From Siphonodentalium dalli (Eukaryota > Mollusca > Scaphopoda > Gadilida > Siphonodentaliidae): a stretch of DNA of 64,000 nt. Of the stretch, positions 1 to 10,964 are shown one piece after another. A model generated the notes under the pieces. That model was given only the letters and a program-made list of their open reading frames with translations, was not told the DNA's origin and searched no databases. Location of the stretch: positions 230,966,578 to 231,030,577 of the forward strand of contig CP136062.1 of assembly GCA_032622095.1 (NCBI GenBank), given 5' to 3'. Numbering within the stretch: position 1 is the first letter of the stretch; every line of letters starts with the position of its first letter. A program made the translations under genes and the position numbers.

Positions 1-3
1 TGA

Positions 4-102
4 CTTAATCATAGGCATATACAAATCAACATATATATAAGACGCTACAGTCAGTGCCTTAATTATAGGCACATACATATCAACATATATGTAGGACGTT
101 AT
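4..102. repeat. Tandem dimer of a ~54-bp unit
   Basis: Two imperfect copies follow each other. Both begin CTTAATYATAGGCA and continue through ATCAACATATAT to GACG. They are non-coding. Confidence 0.6.
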
Positions 103-166
103 TTCAGAGTGTAAGTAAAGTTGAGCTATTGGTATCCATCGCAGTGTATCCGAATGTATGCGTACG

Positions 167-340
167 TCAACAATTTCCATTGGCATGGACTACAGGTTGA
201 AACTTTGGTTGGATCATTATGAAATTTGTCATGACTGTTGATATTGACATGTAGATTGGGAATGAGTCATTTTGGGAGCCATTCAGCAAAAAACATGGCC
301 GTGCACCCCCCCCCCCCCCCCCATCACTACGCGACGTAAT
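167..340. repeat. Dispersed repeat X (partial), with poly-C tract
   Basis: The segment holding GACATGTAGATTGGGAATGA and GTCATTTTGGGAGCCATTC recurs at about 33.7 kb and 55.4 kb, where the core reads ACATGTAAATAGGAAYGAGT. A run of C at about 306-322 ends the similar stretch here, as C- or G-runs do in the other copies. It is a non-coding interspersed repeat of unknown class. Confidence 0.55.
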
Positions 341-600
341 TTTTTCACCAATATGTTGCATTCTAAAAATAGGTCTCTAAATGGATATATGAAGAGGACA
401 AAATATGAGTGTGACAGAGGGTAGTGTTTGAGAGAATCACAATCATTTACATCACAAGACTTGCCTTGGTTCTGGTGTAAACATATCTATTCCCAAATGG
501 AATTCTAGTTCAACATTAGTTCATGTATATGGGTTCATGTATGCCGGGTGTGTTGTTGTTAACTTGTCTCTTATTTCAAACGAAATACCACACAAAGAAA

Positions 601-690
601 ATGCTCACGGTGGCTGCTCTCTTTGCACTCCTGGCTGCAGCCCAATCCCTGATTGCCTGTCTAAGTTTGGTGAACTCGGATTCAATGTGA
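601..690 (+). CDS. Small ORF or first exon with signal-peptide-like start
   Basis: A 29-codon frame starts at ATG 601 and stops at TGA 688-690. It begins MLTVAALFALLAAAQSLIAC, which is a short n-region, a 12-14 residue alanine/leucine core and a small-residue cleavage context, as in eukaryotic secretory signals. The product is too short to be a complete ordinary protein. It could be a first exon: GTGAAC follows TTG at 670 as a weak donor. It could also be chance. No downstream exon was recognised, because the copia relic starts about 250 bp later. The function is unknown. Confidence 0.25.
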   Translation: MLTVAALFALLAAAQSLIACLSLVNSDSM

Positions 691-947
691 TGAGCTAGGT
701 TGCTACATTATTGTAGAAATGTGTGTTTCTTCATAGTATCATACGCATTGCGTCATACGTACATGATATATTATCATGGAGAGTGTTGAAAATTCCGGAA
801 ATGTCACTAGTAGTTATAGTGCTAGGGTATGCACTTCAGTTTCTGCCTTAAATTCAATAACTAATCACCATGAGGAATGAAACTACCATGCACTGGCGAT
901 AACATTAATCACAAAATAAGAGGAGTTTGATATTTTTCTGACGGAAG

Positions 948-1734
948 GACTTGGCTCAGCTATATTAGACACTGCGTGTACTCGTACTGTTTGCGGTACT
1001 GATTGGTTGAAAGACTACTTTTCTAACAAACTAAAAACTGATGAAAAACAAATCAAGAGTTTTCCTAGTCATCGTGTGTTTCGGTTTGGAGACGGAAAGA
1101 AAGTTTTCTCAAATAAGAGAGTAATATTCCCAGCTTGTATTAATGGCACTGAATGCAACATCGATACAGAAGTTGTCGACGTGAAATTACCTCTTCTGTT
1201 GAGTAAGACTTCACTGAAACGAGCTGATACCCAACTGGATCTAAAAAATGATGAAGTGACGATGTTTGGTAAAAGTATTCCACTTGAGTTTACCTCCAGT
1301 GGGCACTACTGTGTCAACCTCATGGACAAGGAGACAAAGTCTATTACAAACGGCCCAGCATCGATGAATGGAAAGGACCTGGTATAGTGATTGGACAGGA
1401 AAGTGCAGTTGTTTTTGTCAAACATGGTGGATTACTGGTGAGAGTGCATGAAAGTAGATTGAAGAAAGCAACTTTTTTAGATAATTCAAACATTTCTTCA
1501 AACACAACATGTATAAAGAAACCTGTTGTATCTCCTCTGAATGACAAATTTGATCAGTTTGATGACTCAGACATTCCTAATTCTCCATTTGATGTCAACG
1601 ATTCAGAGTTGGAATCAGAAACCAGCCAGGTTTCAACAAATTTCTCATCTGTACATCCTGATTTTCAAGGTGGCCCCAATCTTTATTTTCTTCAGAATAT
1701 GTTATTTTATCAAAACCAACTGAGAAAAGTTTGA
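948..1734 (+). pseudogene. Copia protease joined to integrase C-terminus (broken)
   Basis: The frame upstream of 1007 reads ILDTACTRTVCGTDWL, which matches the retropepsin active-site region with a D-T-A triad in place of D-T/S-G. At about 1340 the reading jumps to another frame with WKGPGIVIGQES and VFVKHGGLLVRVHESRL, typical of the integrase C-terminal region just before copia RT. The zinc-binding and DDE core of integrase is absent, so an internal deletion joined protease to the integrase end. The following acidic, serine-rich stretch (1500-1734) is linker-like. Confidence 0.75.
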
Positions 1735-1762
1735 CCCAAAAAAAAGTTTAATTTTCTTTGGC

Positions 1763-3813
1763 ATGCACCTGTCTAATCCTGATTCTGTACATAAACTTAG
1801 ATCTGGACAAATAGTTTCATACACAAATGTTGATACTGGTGAAAAAGTCCAAGCCAAAATTCTTGGTTGTGCTGGAAAATCTATTGGAAGAAACAAAAAT
1901 TGGTTCAACATAGAAATTGTTCAACGATCTACATTGAAATCCTCACAAATATCGATTGACTTAGGGAAAGTGCATAACCTGTTAGAATCTTCTGGAAATC
2001 CTACAGAAAATGATATTAATTCTGTCATTGGTAGTGTGTCTGATGATTATTGCCTCATTACAAGTGACATCTTTGACGAGGCTAAATCTACAGAGCTAAA
2101 AAACTGGATTGAGAACAGTGCATATGAACGTGTTCCTGATACCAATCAGAAATGTGTGTCCACCCGATGGGTATGATTGATTGATTGGGGTTTTATGTCG
2201 CTTTAGCCACTAAGGCCATATCACGACATTGCCAGTTTTAATGGTGGAGGAAATCCGCACACTTACGGCTAATCTAACAGTGATTTCAATGGCTGATAAA
2301 CTCGTCGACCATGTGTGGCAAAACACCGGCCATCGGCAAGTAACTGGCAACTTTCCCAGATAACGATTTCGAGTTACAAAGTCCGTGATGGAAACATGTG
2401 GATTTGAACCCTTATCGCCAGCGCTGGAAGGCGAAACGGCTTGGAGTTGTACCCCTAACCGATTGAGCCACCGAGGCCCCCCGATGGGTATGTACTTTCA
2501 AAGAAATTGATGAAAACAACAGAGTTCCTAAAGCAAGGCTTGTCGCTCGAGGATTCGAGAAAATTGATAAGGACTCTCTGATAAAAGATTCTCCAACATG
2601 GTCAAGTGATTCCCTACGTTTAATACTTTCTATTTTTGCACAAAAACATTGGCAACCAGCATCAATAGACATTAAAGCCGCATTCTTACAAGGATCAGAC
2701 ATCATACAAGATGTTTATATTCGACCACCTTCTGAGGCCAGTGAAAAACATGTAGTATGGCATCTACTCAAATGTGTTTATGGACTGATAGATGCATCAT
2801 ATCATTGGTACACTAAAGTAAATGAAGTTCTTACAAGTTGTGGGGCAACACGTTCTGTTATTGATCCAGCTGTTTATTACTTTAGAAACAAACAAGGGCT
2901 TCAAGGAATTATGGTTTGTCATGTTGATGATTTTTTGGGGGGAGGATCCAAAGAATTTGAATCTCAAGTAATCGACAAAATTCGTGCAGCATTCAATATC
3001 GGACGCGAGTCAAATACTTGATTCAAATACATAGGACTTAACCTTAAATGTTCACCAACTGCATTGAAATTATCTCAAAAAGATTACATGAACAATCTTT
3101 CTACTATAGAACTACCTAAATCCAGATTTGTAGAACCTGGTTCACCTCTAACAGACAGTGAATTGGATCTTGTGCGATCAAAAATTGGTCAAGTTCTGTG
3201 GGTAGCTAATCAAACTTGAATAGATGTTTCATTCGAAGCTAGTATTCTGGCAAGTGAATTCAAAAAAGAAAAGAAAATTAAATCAGAAAATGTCTGTCTA
3301 ACGTATAAACATCTTGGTTCTGAAGATTCACTACATCTTGGCGTATATAGCGATGCCTCATTGGGAAATTTGGACGATGGCGGTTCTCAAGGAGGTTATT
3401 TCATTGTTCTATCGGGTGAAAATGGATATTTCGCGCCAATTTCATGGAAGTCAAAGAGAGTCCGTCGTGTTGTGCGAAGTACAATTGCAAGTGAAACGTT
3501 AGCATTGATTGATGCTATTGATGCTGCAATTTCTCTTAGAGTGTTGTATGAAGAACTGTTCTCATCAAAGTTACCTCTCAAATGCTTCACAGACAACCAC
3601 TCACTTCTTGACGCAATTCATTCAACAAAATCTGTGAATGAAAAGAGACTGCGAATAGAAATAGCGGTCATCAAAGAACTGATTGCATCTAATAAGATAT
3701 CTTCAGTGACATGGATCGAGACCAAGAAACAACCAGCAGATTGTCTCACAAAACATGGTGCTTCTAGCCTGTTCATTCTCAGAGCACTGGAGGCTAACAA
3801 GATGGCTAACTAG
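1763..3813 (+). pseudogene. Copia reverse transcriptase-RNase H (broken)
   Basis: The upstream part (1763-2176) holds the pre-RT linker up to CVSTRWV. After a SINE interruption the frame resumes with PKARLVARGF, DIKAAFLQG, VYGLIDASYHWY and HVDDFL (the YVDD-box equivalent), so the RT palm motifs are visible. RNase H follows with YSDASLGNL, TIASETLAL, TDNHSLLDAI and ADCLTKHG. In-frame TGA codons occur at about 3019 and 3218. The second sits where the family has arginine (ANQT-stop-IDVSF), consistent with CGA-to-TGA decay. A short deletion before RNase H also removes conserved sequence. It is non-functional. Confidence 0.85.
2176..2479 (-). mobile_element. tRNA-derived SINE inserted in copia RT
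   Basis: On the minus strand the insert begins GGGGCCTCGGTGGCTCAATC (A-box TGGCTCAATCGG) and has a B-box GGGTTCAAATCC about 50 bp later, the RNA polymerase III promoter layout of a tRNA-related head. The body ends in a short (AATC)n tail, CCCCAATCAATCAATCAT. The 13-bp sequence CCCGATGGGTATG flanks it at 2163-2175 and 2480-2492 as a target-site duplication. Removing one copy restores the copia frame across the junction. The head resembles no single functional tRNA closely. Confidence 0.85.
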
Positions 3814-4019
3814 GAGATGGCTTAAGATAAGCATTATGCTTACTGCCAAATCCCATTATAACCATCAATATCTCTCATCATCATACCGTGAATTTTGTAC
3901 ATTATATTGGTTAAAATAAAATATGTTTAAACTAAACTAACAAGATGAATGTATAATACAGTCAACAATATGTGTATATAGTTTGTACAGTATATATCTA
4001 TGTAAAAAGAAGGGGAGAT

Positions 4020-4267
4020 TGTGAGATTGTGATTATTAGAAATACAGTATAGAAACAAATAGATTGACAAAGGTGAAACAGACTATAGTGTGGTGCAAGG
4101 GAGGGAGAACAACCAAGATGGCCATTGAAGGTGCAAGGAAAATAGTGTTTCCAGGTTGTTCATCCATAAATATTAGATAACCAGTCTACCTTAGTTTCAA
4201 TATGTGTCTATGCATGGTTACCGTTAGTATGGCTTAGCGTCCGTAGGACGGCCTCATTCCCCTCGCA
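4020..4267 (+). repeat. Candidate 3' LTR of the copia relic
   Basis: It starts TGTGAGATTGTG directly after the purine tract. A CA that could close a TG...CA LTR lies at 4266-4267. No 5' LTR was found to confirm the limits, so the right end is uncertain. Confidence 0.4.
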
Positions 4268-4509
4268 GATGATCTGTTTGATTTATACATGTACCAAAAG
4301 TCAATAGCAATATGCCATAAAAAATCCGGCTGCAACAGGAGTTCGGGGAGTTAACAAAATACTGGTGAAAAAACGGGTCAATTGCGCCCAGTGTACATGT
4401 ATAACCCTTTGAAATAAAAGAGCCAAAACTACAACGTAATGGTTGGTGTGCATTGAAATAGCGATGTTATATACATGTACACAGTGTAATATATGTCGCG
4501 GTGACACCA

Positions 4510-4718
4510 AAGAATGTCTGAGTGCTGAGTACGATATTTTTGTACACGGGATTTCCGTGGACGAAACTACTCACGCTCGGAGATCCCTTGCTATGGTACG
4601 ATTACATAATTTGATCAAAGAATGTCAAACTGCTGAGTCGGGAGATTATTGTGCACGGGATTTCCATGGATGAAACTACTGATGCTCCGAGATCCCGTAC
4701 TATGGTACTATATAATTA
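4510..4718. repeat. Tandem duplication of ~108 bp
   Basis: Two diverged copies (about 4510-4612 and 4618-4718) share CTGAGT, CACGGGATTTCC, ACGAAACTACT, GAGATCCC and CTATGGTAC in the same order. Neither is coding. Confidence 0.7.
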
Positions 4719-5730
4719 ATGGGTCCCTCCGCGGAGTTCATATTCTGCGATTCAATTATATTTTATAACACGTTGGCTAAAATGCTGTTCTATAGCAGCG
4801 GTCGTCACTATAGTTATTGGACTAATGCAGACTATTGAACAAGCTACGCATTCCGATTACGTTTGAAAGATTTCGCTACCATTCACATTACGCAGCTATA
4901 AATATCCCCTGTAGATGAACCCTGATAAAACCTTACATGCGTAATTACATGATTAATGATCTGCATTCCATCAACACAATTAATGCACCCACGGAAATGA
5001 TCGACTTGCGTAACATACTTAGCTTTGGATTGCTTTGTGATTATCTCAGGTGCAAGGAAGTGGCTACTTTTCAGAGACAAATAACAAATTTTTCGCCAAA
5101 CGGAACGAACCATGGTCTTTCCGTCGAGTTATATGTTTCCCCAATGCGGACTCATTAAAATTCCCCCTGGCGGAAACCCTGGTCTATGGAATGGTTTAAT
5201 TTTAATCTCAAATCCATGCCAATCAAAAGTGGATCACCATCAACCTGGACATAGAATAGGAGAATGATCAAATGAAAAGCATCGAAACCATATGTGTGGA
5301 GAGGGTTAATAATTTTCAATGACATCATATCATGGAACTAAAGAATGTGTGGATTAATTTTTTTCTAAGATAAGACAACAGTGTCTGTAAACAACAATGT
5401 CTGTAAACAGCAATGTATGTAAAACATCGCTACAAAATAACAATGGACTATTCCAATTTATTATTTTAGAATAGGTGTCTGATAGAGTGTACATTATCTA
5501 ATGTAATGAACCTGTTTCAACAAAGGGGTTAACTTAATATTGCACATAAAAGAGAACTGGACCAGAGAGTCATCAATCACAGTTTGACATATGATAAACA
5601 AGGCCTGCCAGCCACCACTGGTCAGGCTTAGCAAGTAGTATCTAATGTCCATAGCTATAAATAACTGATTTCAATAACACACATGGTCTGTGTGATATGT
5701 TCTCTTCAAATTGGCAGCAGCAAACAGGTA
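4719..5730. other. No gene recognised
   Basis: AT-rich sequence with short open frames only. I see no splice-framed coding, RNA gene or clear repeat boundary. Confidence 0.4.
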
Positions 5731-5739
5731 TTAATTACT

Positions 5740-6440
5740 TGAATTATAAAGGACCATAACTCTGTTAAAATATATCGGATCAAACCCATATTGGAACTCG
5801 ATCTGTATTTAGGGATGAGAAATTCATATACCAAATTTGGTGTTGATCAGATGAAAAATGTTTGAGTCATAGCAGCTTCGATGAATTCTAAGTAAACATA
5901 AGAGTGAAAAGGGTTAATTAAACAATACCAAAAACCATACAGATGAAGAACATGCTAAGAAAAACCTAGGTAAGGCAGATCAGAAGAAATATGTTCAACT
6001 TATTGCATTGGACAGCATGTGTGTGAAGGGTTAATTATTTTCTAAACCGATCAACCAATCAATACCAAAAACTATACAGGTGAGGGGGTGTGTCATCATA
6101 AACCTACATATCAAATATGAACACAATCAGACAAAAAATACTTTGGTTATAGCATCAGATAGCACATGCCCATGTGTGGATGGAATGTGTTAATAATTTC
6201 TAAACCGATCAACTGATTGATACCAAAAATGATACAGGTCAAGGAAGTGTCATCATATACATGCACATAAAATTTGAACACGATCCGATAAAAAATACTC
6301 GAGTAATCGTGTTGGATAGCAAGTGTCTACGGACAGATGGACAGATGGTACGACGGACAGGCGGACGGACGGTACAATGGACGAAAGAACGGAGCCAGTT
6401 TCTATAGTCCCCCTTTTCTTTCAGAACGTCGGGGGACAAT
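5740..6440 (+). repeat. Modular repeat R1 with (ACGG)n and terminal C5/G5 hairpin
   Basis: Imperfect units of roughly 150 bp share GGGTTAATWATTTTCTAAAC, CCGATCAAC, ATACCAAAA and ACTATACAGGT (about 6010 and 6185). They lead to an ACGG/ACAGATGG-rich tract (6330-6376), then GTTTCTATAGT and a hairpin CCCCC(6409-6413)...GGGGG(6431-6435) followed by ACAAT. The same grammar is seen at 11.0-11.57 and 58.4-58.99 kb. Confidence 0.65.
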
Positions 6441-6469
6441 TCCTAAAAATTACCCTATTTGAACAAATC

Positions 6470-6720
6470 TGAACCCCGGTCACCCAAGGCCCCTCCATAC
6501 CAAATATAAGCCATATACGCCCAATGGTTCTTGAGAAGAAATTGTTTTAAGAATTACTATGGAGGGAAAGAGTTATGGCCCTGACTTCACAGTGAAATCA
6601 CAGTGAAATTTCACTCTGTATTTTCTCTTGGGTATGTGATATAGGTTTGTTGCCACCTGCCCTCGTGCCAGCCTACCCAGATGTTCGCCAGCCCGCTAAC
6701 CGTCCCTCACCATATCAATA
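6470..6720 (+). repeat. Related repeat module ending in AACCGTCCCTC
   Basis: It contains GGAAAGAGTTATGGCCCTGA and ends in a C-rich GCCAGCCCGCTAACCGTCCCTC. That end is shared with the module at 8.35 kb (CGCCCGCCAACCGTCCCTCG). It is non-coding. Confidence 0.5.
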
Positions 6721-7499
6721 GTCGAGTTGATAAAACCTTGACTAAAAATAAACTTGGGAGAGTTAAACTATAGTCCTACAACTATGTAAAATCTAATCAC
6801 CAATTACTTGATTGTGCATGTTATATAGCTGAAACAACATGGCGATCTAGTTGTTGGTTAGCTGATTATAGCTTTTTGCTTAATCCTTTTCAACACTTAC
6901 TAGCAACTACTTCGTGGTGTCTTCATGACATGAAGTCAATCATTAGACTAATCAAATTATCGGGTGTCCGTGTAAGTTGATGCGACACAGGCTTATTGTG
7001 CTAAATTAAATGTGTGTATTAGCTCACCTGGATGCACATTTTCAATGTTAATTTTCTCCTACAACTTCGTCATTCTTGATTCTTATTAAGTATATTTTTA
7101 AACAATCGGAATTTATGACAGTTAACTATTTTTTTCTACAATCCAATATTTAGTTTTTAGTAAGTTTGTGCTTGGGAAGGGACCAGATGTTTTGCCTAAA
7201 GTTTCTGAATACCCGAAAAAATTCACATATAGCCAAAATTGTTTTTTTTTTGGCCAGCACATACCTTGATGGGTATCAAGTAACTACTTGTAATGTCAAG
7301 TGAGTATATAGTCATCGAAGGGTTAATGGCCATGACATTTCTGCTCAGAATAACTAGAATCAACTGTGTAAACATTCATATTTCAGGTTTTGTACCAATG
7401 TTCCGTACAAACGGTACCGGCAGTATAATGACATAGCATACACATAATATATACATTTCTATACCTTTGATAAACTATTCTCTCCAACAAGATGAACAA
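6721..7499. other. No gene recognised
   Basis: AT-rich, with no long frame, no RNA gene and no clear repeat edges. Confidence 0.4.
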
Positions 7500-8400
7500 G
7501 TGCAATACCGATACCAAGCGTGACATATGCCACCGATGCTCAGTTTAGAGAGTGTCCAATGGATGGAAGTGGGTATCCTTTCCCCTTAAACTGGGCTATC
7601 AATACACCAAAGCAATAAGGCCCACACAACTGTGACACAAGGCCCAAAAATTCGGACAAACCTGGTTTTCGGACTTGTCCGAGATATTGTTGCAAGAGAC
7701 TCATATCAAATATGGTTTCAATCAGTTAATATTTTATTCAGTTATCGCGCTAACGGTGAAAAAAATGCTAAAAATAGACCAACTAAGGCACATAACTCCG
7801 GGGAAAAATTCGGACAAACCTGGTTTTCGAACTCGTCCGAGATATTGTTACAAGAGACTCATATATCAAATATGGTTTCAATCAGTTAATATTTTATTCA
7901 GTTATCGCGCTAACGGTGAAAAAAATGCTAAAAATAGACAAACTAAGGCCCATAACTCCGGGGAAAAATTTCAGACAAACCTGGTTTTCGAACTAGTACG
8001 CGATATTGTTGCAAGAGACTCATATATCAAATATGGTTTCAATCAGTTAATATTTTATTCAGTTATCGTGCTAACGGTGAAAAAAATGCTAAAAATAGAC
8101 AAACTAAGGCCCATAACTCCGGGGAAAAAATTAGGACAAACCTAATATGGTTGTAATAAGTTAATATTTAATTGAGTTATCGTGCTAACAGGTGATAAAA
8201 TTGCAAAAAAGTCATCCAAGATGGATAACTCTTGTCAAAATTTTTGGACGTGACCCATTTTCTACAGGCAGTAAATAGTCATTGGAGCAACTCACATACC
8301 AAATTTTTTTTGAATCCATTCACAAATGTCAAAGTTATAAGGCATTCTTTAGGTCCGCCCGCCGCCCGCCCGCCAACCGTCCCTCGTCAAACCATTTAAA
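7500..8400 (+). repeat. Tandem array of ~160-bp modules (R4) with C-rich end
   Basis: Four units start near 7644, 7804, 7963 and 8124, the last truncated. Each has CGGACAAACCTGGTTTTCG, GAGATATTGTT, AATATGGTTTCAATCAG, CGCTAACGGTGAAAAAAATG and GGCCCATAACTCCGGGG. Open frames through the units are by-products of the repeat. The unit resembles the ATAACTC modules of R1-R3. The array ends in CCCGCCGCCCGCCCGCC. Confidence 0.75.
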
Positions 8401-8789
8401 AATGGACGACACCTGTAGTAAGTCACTATCGTTTCCCCCGAACTGTGCTATCAACATAGCAAAGCACAACTGCATCAGAAATTCCTTGCCCAAGTTACAA
8501 GCTGAAATGATCTTTCGGACACAAAATTCACCAATTTCCAAGTCAACCAGGTCAGTATGCAGTATGCAGATGTCCTATCACCCAAACTGAGCTATCACCA
8601 AGCCAAAGGACAATGAAATCCAATAATAAAGACATCCACAGCATAATGTCTGTTATGGCCGCGTTGACACATTTTACACTAAAGTCAAGCAAAGGGCCAT
8701 GACTCTGGAAAAAAGTCCAGACAAAACCTGCACTATGCAGTACTATGATGAAATTTTTAATTATTGTTGCAAAAATTCCCCAAAATTGT

Positions 8790-9560
8790 ACCCAGTCCCT
8801 GTGAGAAAACTGCAGCAGATTTGTTTCCATTCGTCTCCGTGTAGCGGTATACAAACCTTTACGTGATTTCTGAGATTCCAGAGACTGCCCCTACACTACA
8901 GGCTATGTACAGGGCCAGAGGAGCCTACAAACTTGCGAAGTCCCTGTTAAAAAATGCAGCATGTTTCTTCACCTCGTTTCAGTGTAATGATATGTTACGT
9001 AGTGTTACTGGTACATTATACAAATGATATGAAGTCCCCATAAGAAAACCGCAGCATATTTTTAAACTCATCTCAATCATCAATGCAGCGATATGTTATG
9101 AAGCGTTACATACATGATTTCTGAGATCCACAGAGACCACTCATACGAGTCATAGACAGTTGTTACAAATGCGAGAAAACCAAAGTATATTTTTTCAACT
9201 CGTCTGAGTGCAGCGATAAGTTATGTTACAAAGTGTTACGAAGCGTTACGTTACATGATTTCTGAGATCTACAGAGACCGCTCATTGATTGATACAAATG
9301 ATGTAAAGTCCCTGTGAAAAAACCGAGGATATTTCTTCAACCTGTCTCAGTGTAGTTACGAAGGCTTACGTGATTTATGATATTCCACAGATCGATGTAC
9401 AGCTCGTAGACGGATGTTCAAATTATTGTTCAATACAAATGCTACAAAGTCCCCGTGAGATAACAGGAGAATTTTCTTCACCCCATCGCAGTGTAGCAAC
9501 ATGTTATTGTTAGAATGTGGCATGTGCACAAACAAATGAATTGACAAGTTGCCGAACATT
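8790..9560 (+). repeat. Degenerate tandem repeat, irregular ~110-180 bp spacing
   Basis: The words AAGTCCCTGTGA, GCAGCATATTT, CTCGTCTCAGTGTAG, GATATGTTACG and GTGATTTCTGAGAT recur in this order about five times with heavy divergence. No frame is conserved. Confidence 0.55.
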
Positions 9561-10060
9561 TTGTGATTTCTGAGATTCCTCAGAAACTGGTCATATTCAT
9601 GTCTGGACACAAGTTTTTTAATAATCACTTTAAATTTTACCAAATATATTAGTTTTTGATAAAAAATTCATCTTAAAATTCCTTATATACCATGATAGTT
9701 TATTCTTCTGAAAACTTAATTGTTTGTTTCCTAACTATGGAGCGAAAAATCGAAATCGAAAAATATTTGACTCAATGTCGACAGATAGGAGAATTCCTGT
9801 AACAAAATGTTCACTAAACTTATTGATTACCGTGGTTAGATATCTGGTTTGTATCATCTTTTTTCAATTTAATGAATGTACACTGTGGCAACTACACCAT
9901 GGCCGAACCGTTGCGAACGGCAAGTACACCGCTGCCCAACTGCAGTTAGCCGGTGGAGCCGCGGTGTAGTAGCATTTCAGCTGCGGTGGCAACGCTGACC
10001 GCACCGCGGTTAAGTGGACACTTGTTTTGTCCAGCAGGGTAGCCTGATTGGGAAACCTAT
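9561..10060. other. No gene recognised
   Basis: Short frames only. A GC-richer island at about 9895-10010 (GCAGTTAGCCGGTGGAGCCG) has weak inverted symmetry but no recognisable feature. Confidence 0.35.
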
Positions 10061-10069
10061 GGCAATAGT

Positions 10070-10306
10070 TCAAACTTGACTTTGACTCTCATGAATTTTC
10101 CCCATAATTCGAAAATGATTCAAGACATCCCTCCAAAATGCTTTGTTAAAGGTTTTCTGACTTACATCAATTGTCTTGTCTTTCCGAATATAATGGCCAA
10201 TCTTTGCATTTAGGAGATATATTTGGGGATAATCCCGGTCCCTGAAGAAGGCTCGCCATTCATCAAGCTCCTGCGCTGTCTTTAATTCTTGTTCATTTGA
10301 TTCCAT
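10070..10306 (-). CDS. Unrecognised 78-aa ORF, possible exon
   Basis: The frame begins MESNEQELKTAQELDEWRAF and is rich in charged and aromatic residues, with no low-complexity sequence, unlike nearby chance frames. A pyrimidine-rich stretch ending in CAG lies upstream at about 10340-10350 on the coding strand and could be an acceptor. I see no convincing donor before the TGA. It could be a small gene, a terminal exon, or a fragment of an unknown mobile-element protein. I assign no function. Confidence 0.3.
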   Translation of the reverse strand: MESNEQELKTAQELDEWRAFFRDRDYPQIYLLNAKIGHYIRKDKTIDVSQKTFNKAFWRDVLNHFRIMGKIHESQSQV

Positions 10307-10309
10307 GAT

Positions 10310-10960
10310 AATTTATCAAACTAAAAATGAAATATCTTGCTGAAATTTTTTTTTTCAATAATCAACACTGTAACTAACATATAATTCAAGTTATCCATTG
10401 CTATAAATACATCCATATATATTCGTATGCAAATATATAATTGTTTGACCACAATGAGAAAGAAAGTATGTACATACCTTATGTAACAAATAAATATATT
10501 AAATATCTAATTAATAAGAACATGGTTCCAGATGGTTAGAAAACAATCTGGTGTCAATGAGAATACACCAACATAATTTTTTTTTAACCAGGTTGAAATG
10601 TCCGGATATGAGCGACTTGCATCAATTAGATGATGTAGGATATTGTTGTGGCATATACTAGTGTTGAAACGACTAGGGTATTTCATAGTTGACTAGTCAG
10701 CGGCCCTTAGTCAACTACCAGTTGACAAGTCGACACCAACTATAGACAGGTCGGACAATTCCAAGATATATCTATAATAGCCATATATATAGCTATTGTA
10801 ATTTGTAGCTATATTTGACTATCACTTTTTGCAAATTGTCCGATTTCTTCGACAAAACCAACAAGATAAAAAATAAAAGGTCAGCCAACCACAGTGTCCC
10901 CCGACATGGTGGCAAGTCGATGCCGCTTTGTTAAAGAAATTTAAAAAAATGTTGAAATTT
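10310..10960. other. No gene recognised
   Basis: AT-rich non-coding sequence. An octamer-like ATGCAAAT occurs near 10428, but one such 8-mer is expected by chance in a window of this size. Confidence 0.35.
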
Positions 10961-10964
10961 TCCA

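Larger units (their letters stand above)
940..4267 (+). mobile_element. Degenerate Ty1/copia LTR retrotransposon
   Basis: Fragments occur in copia order: aspartic protease, integrase C-terminus, reverse transcriptase, RNase H, a purine tract (AAGAAGGGGAGA, ending about 4018) and a TG-starting 3' LTR candidate. A retroviral gypsy order would place integrase after RNase H, so the integrase-before-RT order supports copia. Gag, the integrase core and the 5' LTR are missing or unrecognisable. The element carries stops, frameshifts and a nested SINE. It is a dead copy. Confidence 0.85.

Noticed and set aside
7632-8145. ORFs of 85 and 156 codons
   Set aside because: They are phases of the ~160-bp tandem module and not conserved in frame between units.
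10427-10434. Octamer ATGCAAAT as a POU2F binding site
   Set aside because: A single 8-mer is expected about once per 33 kb of double-stranded sequence, and nothing nearby supports a regulatory element.
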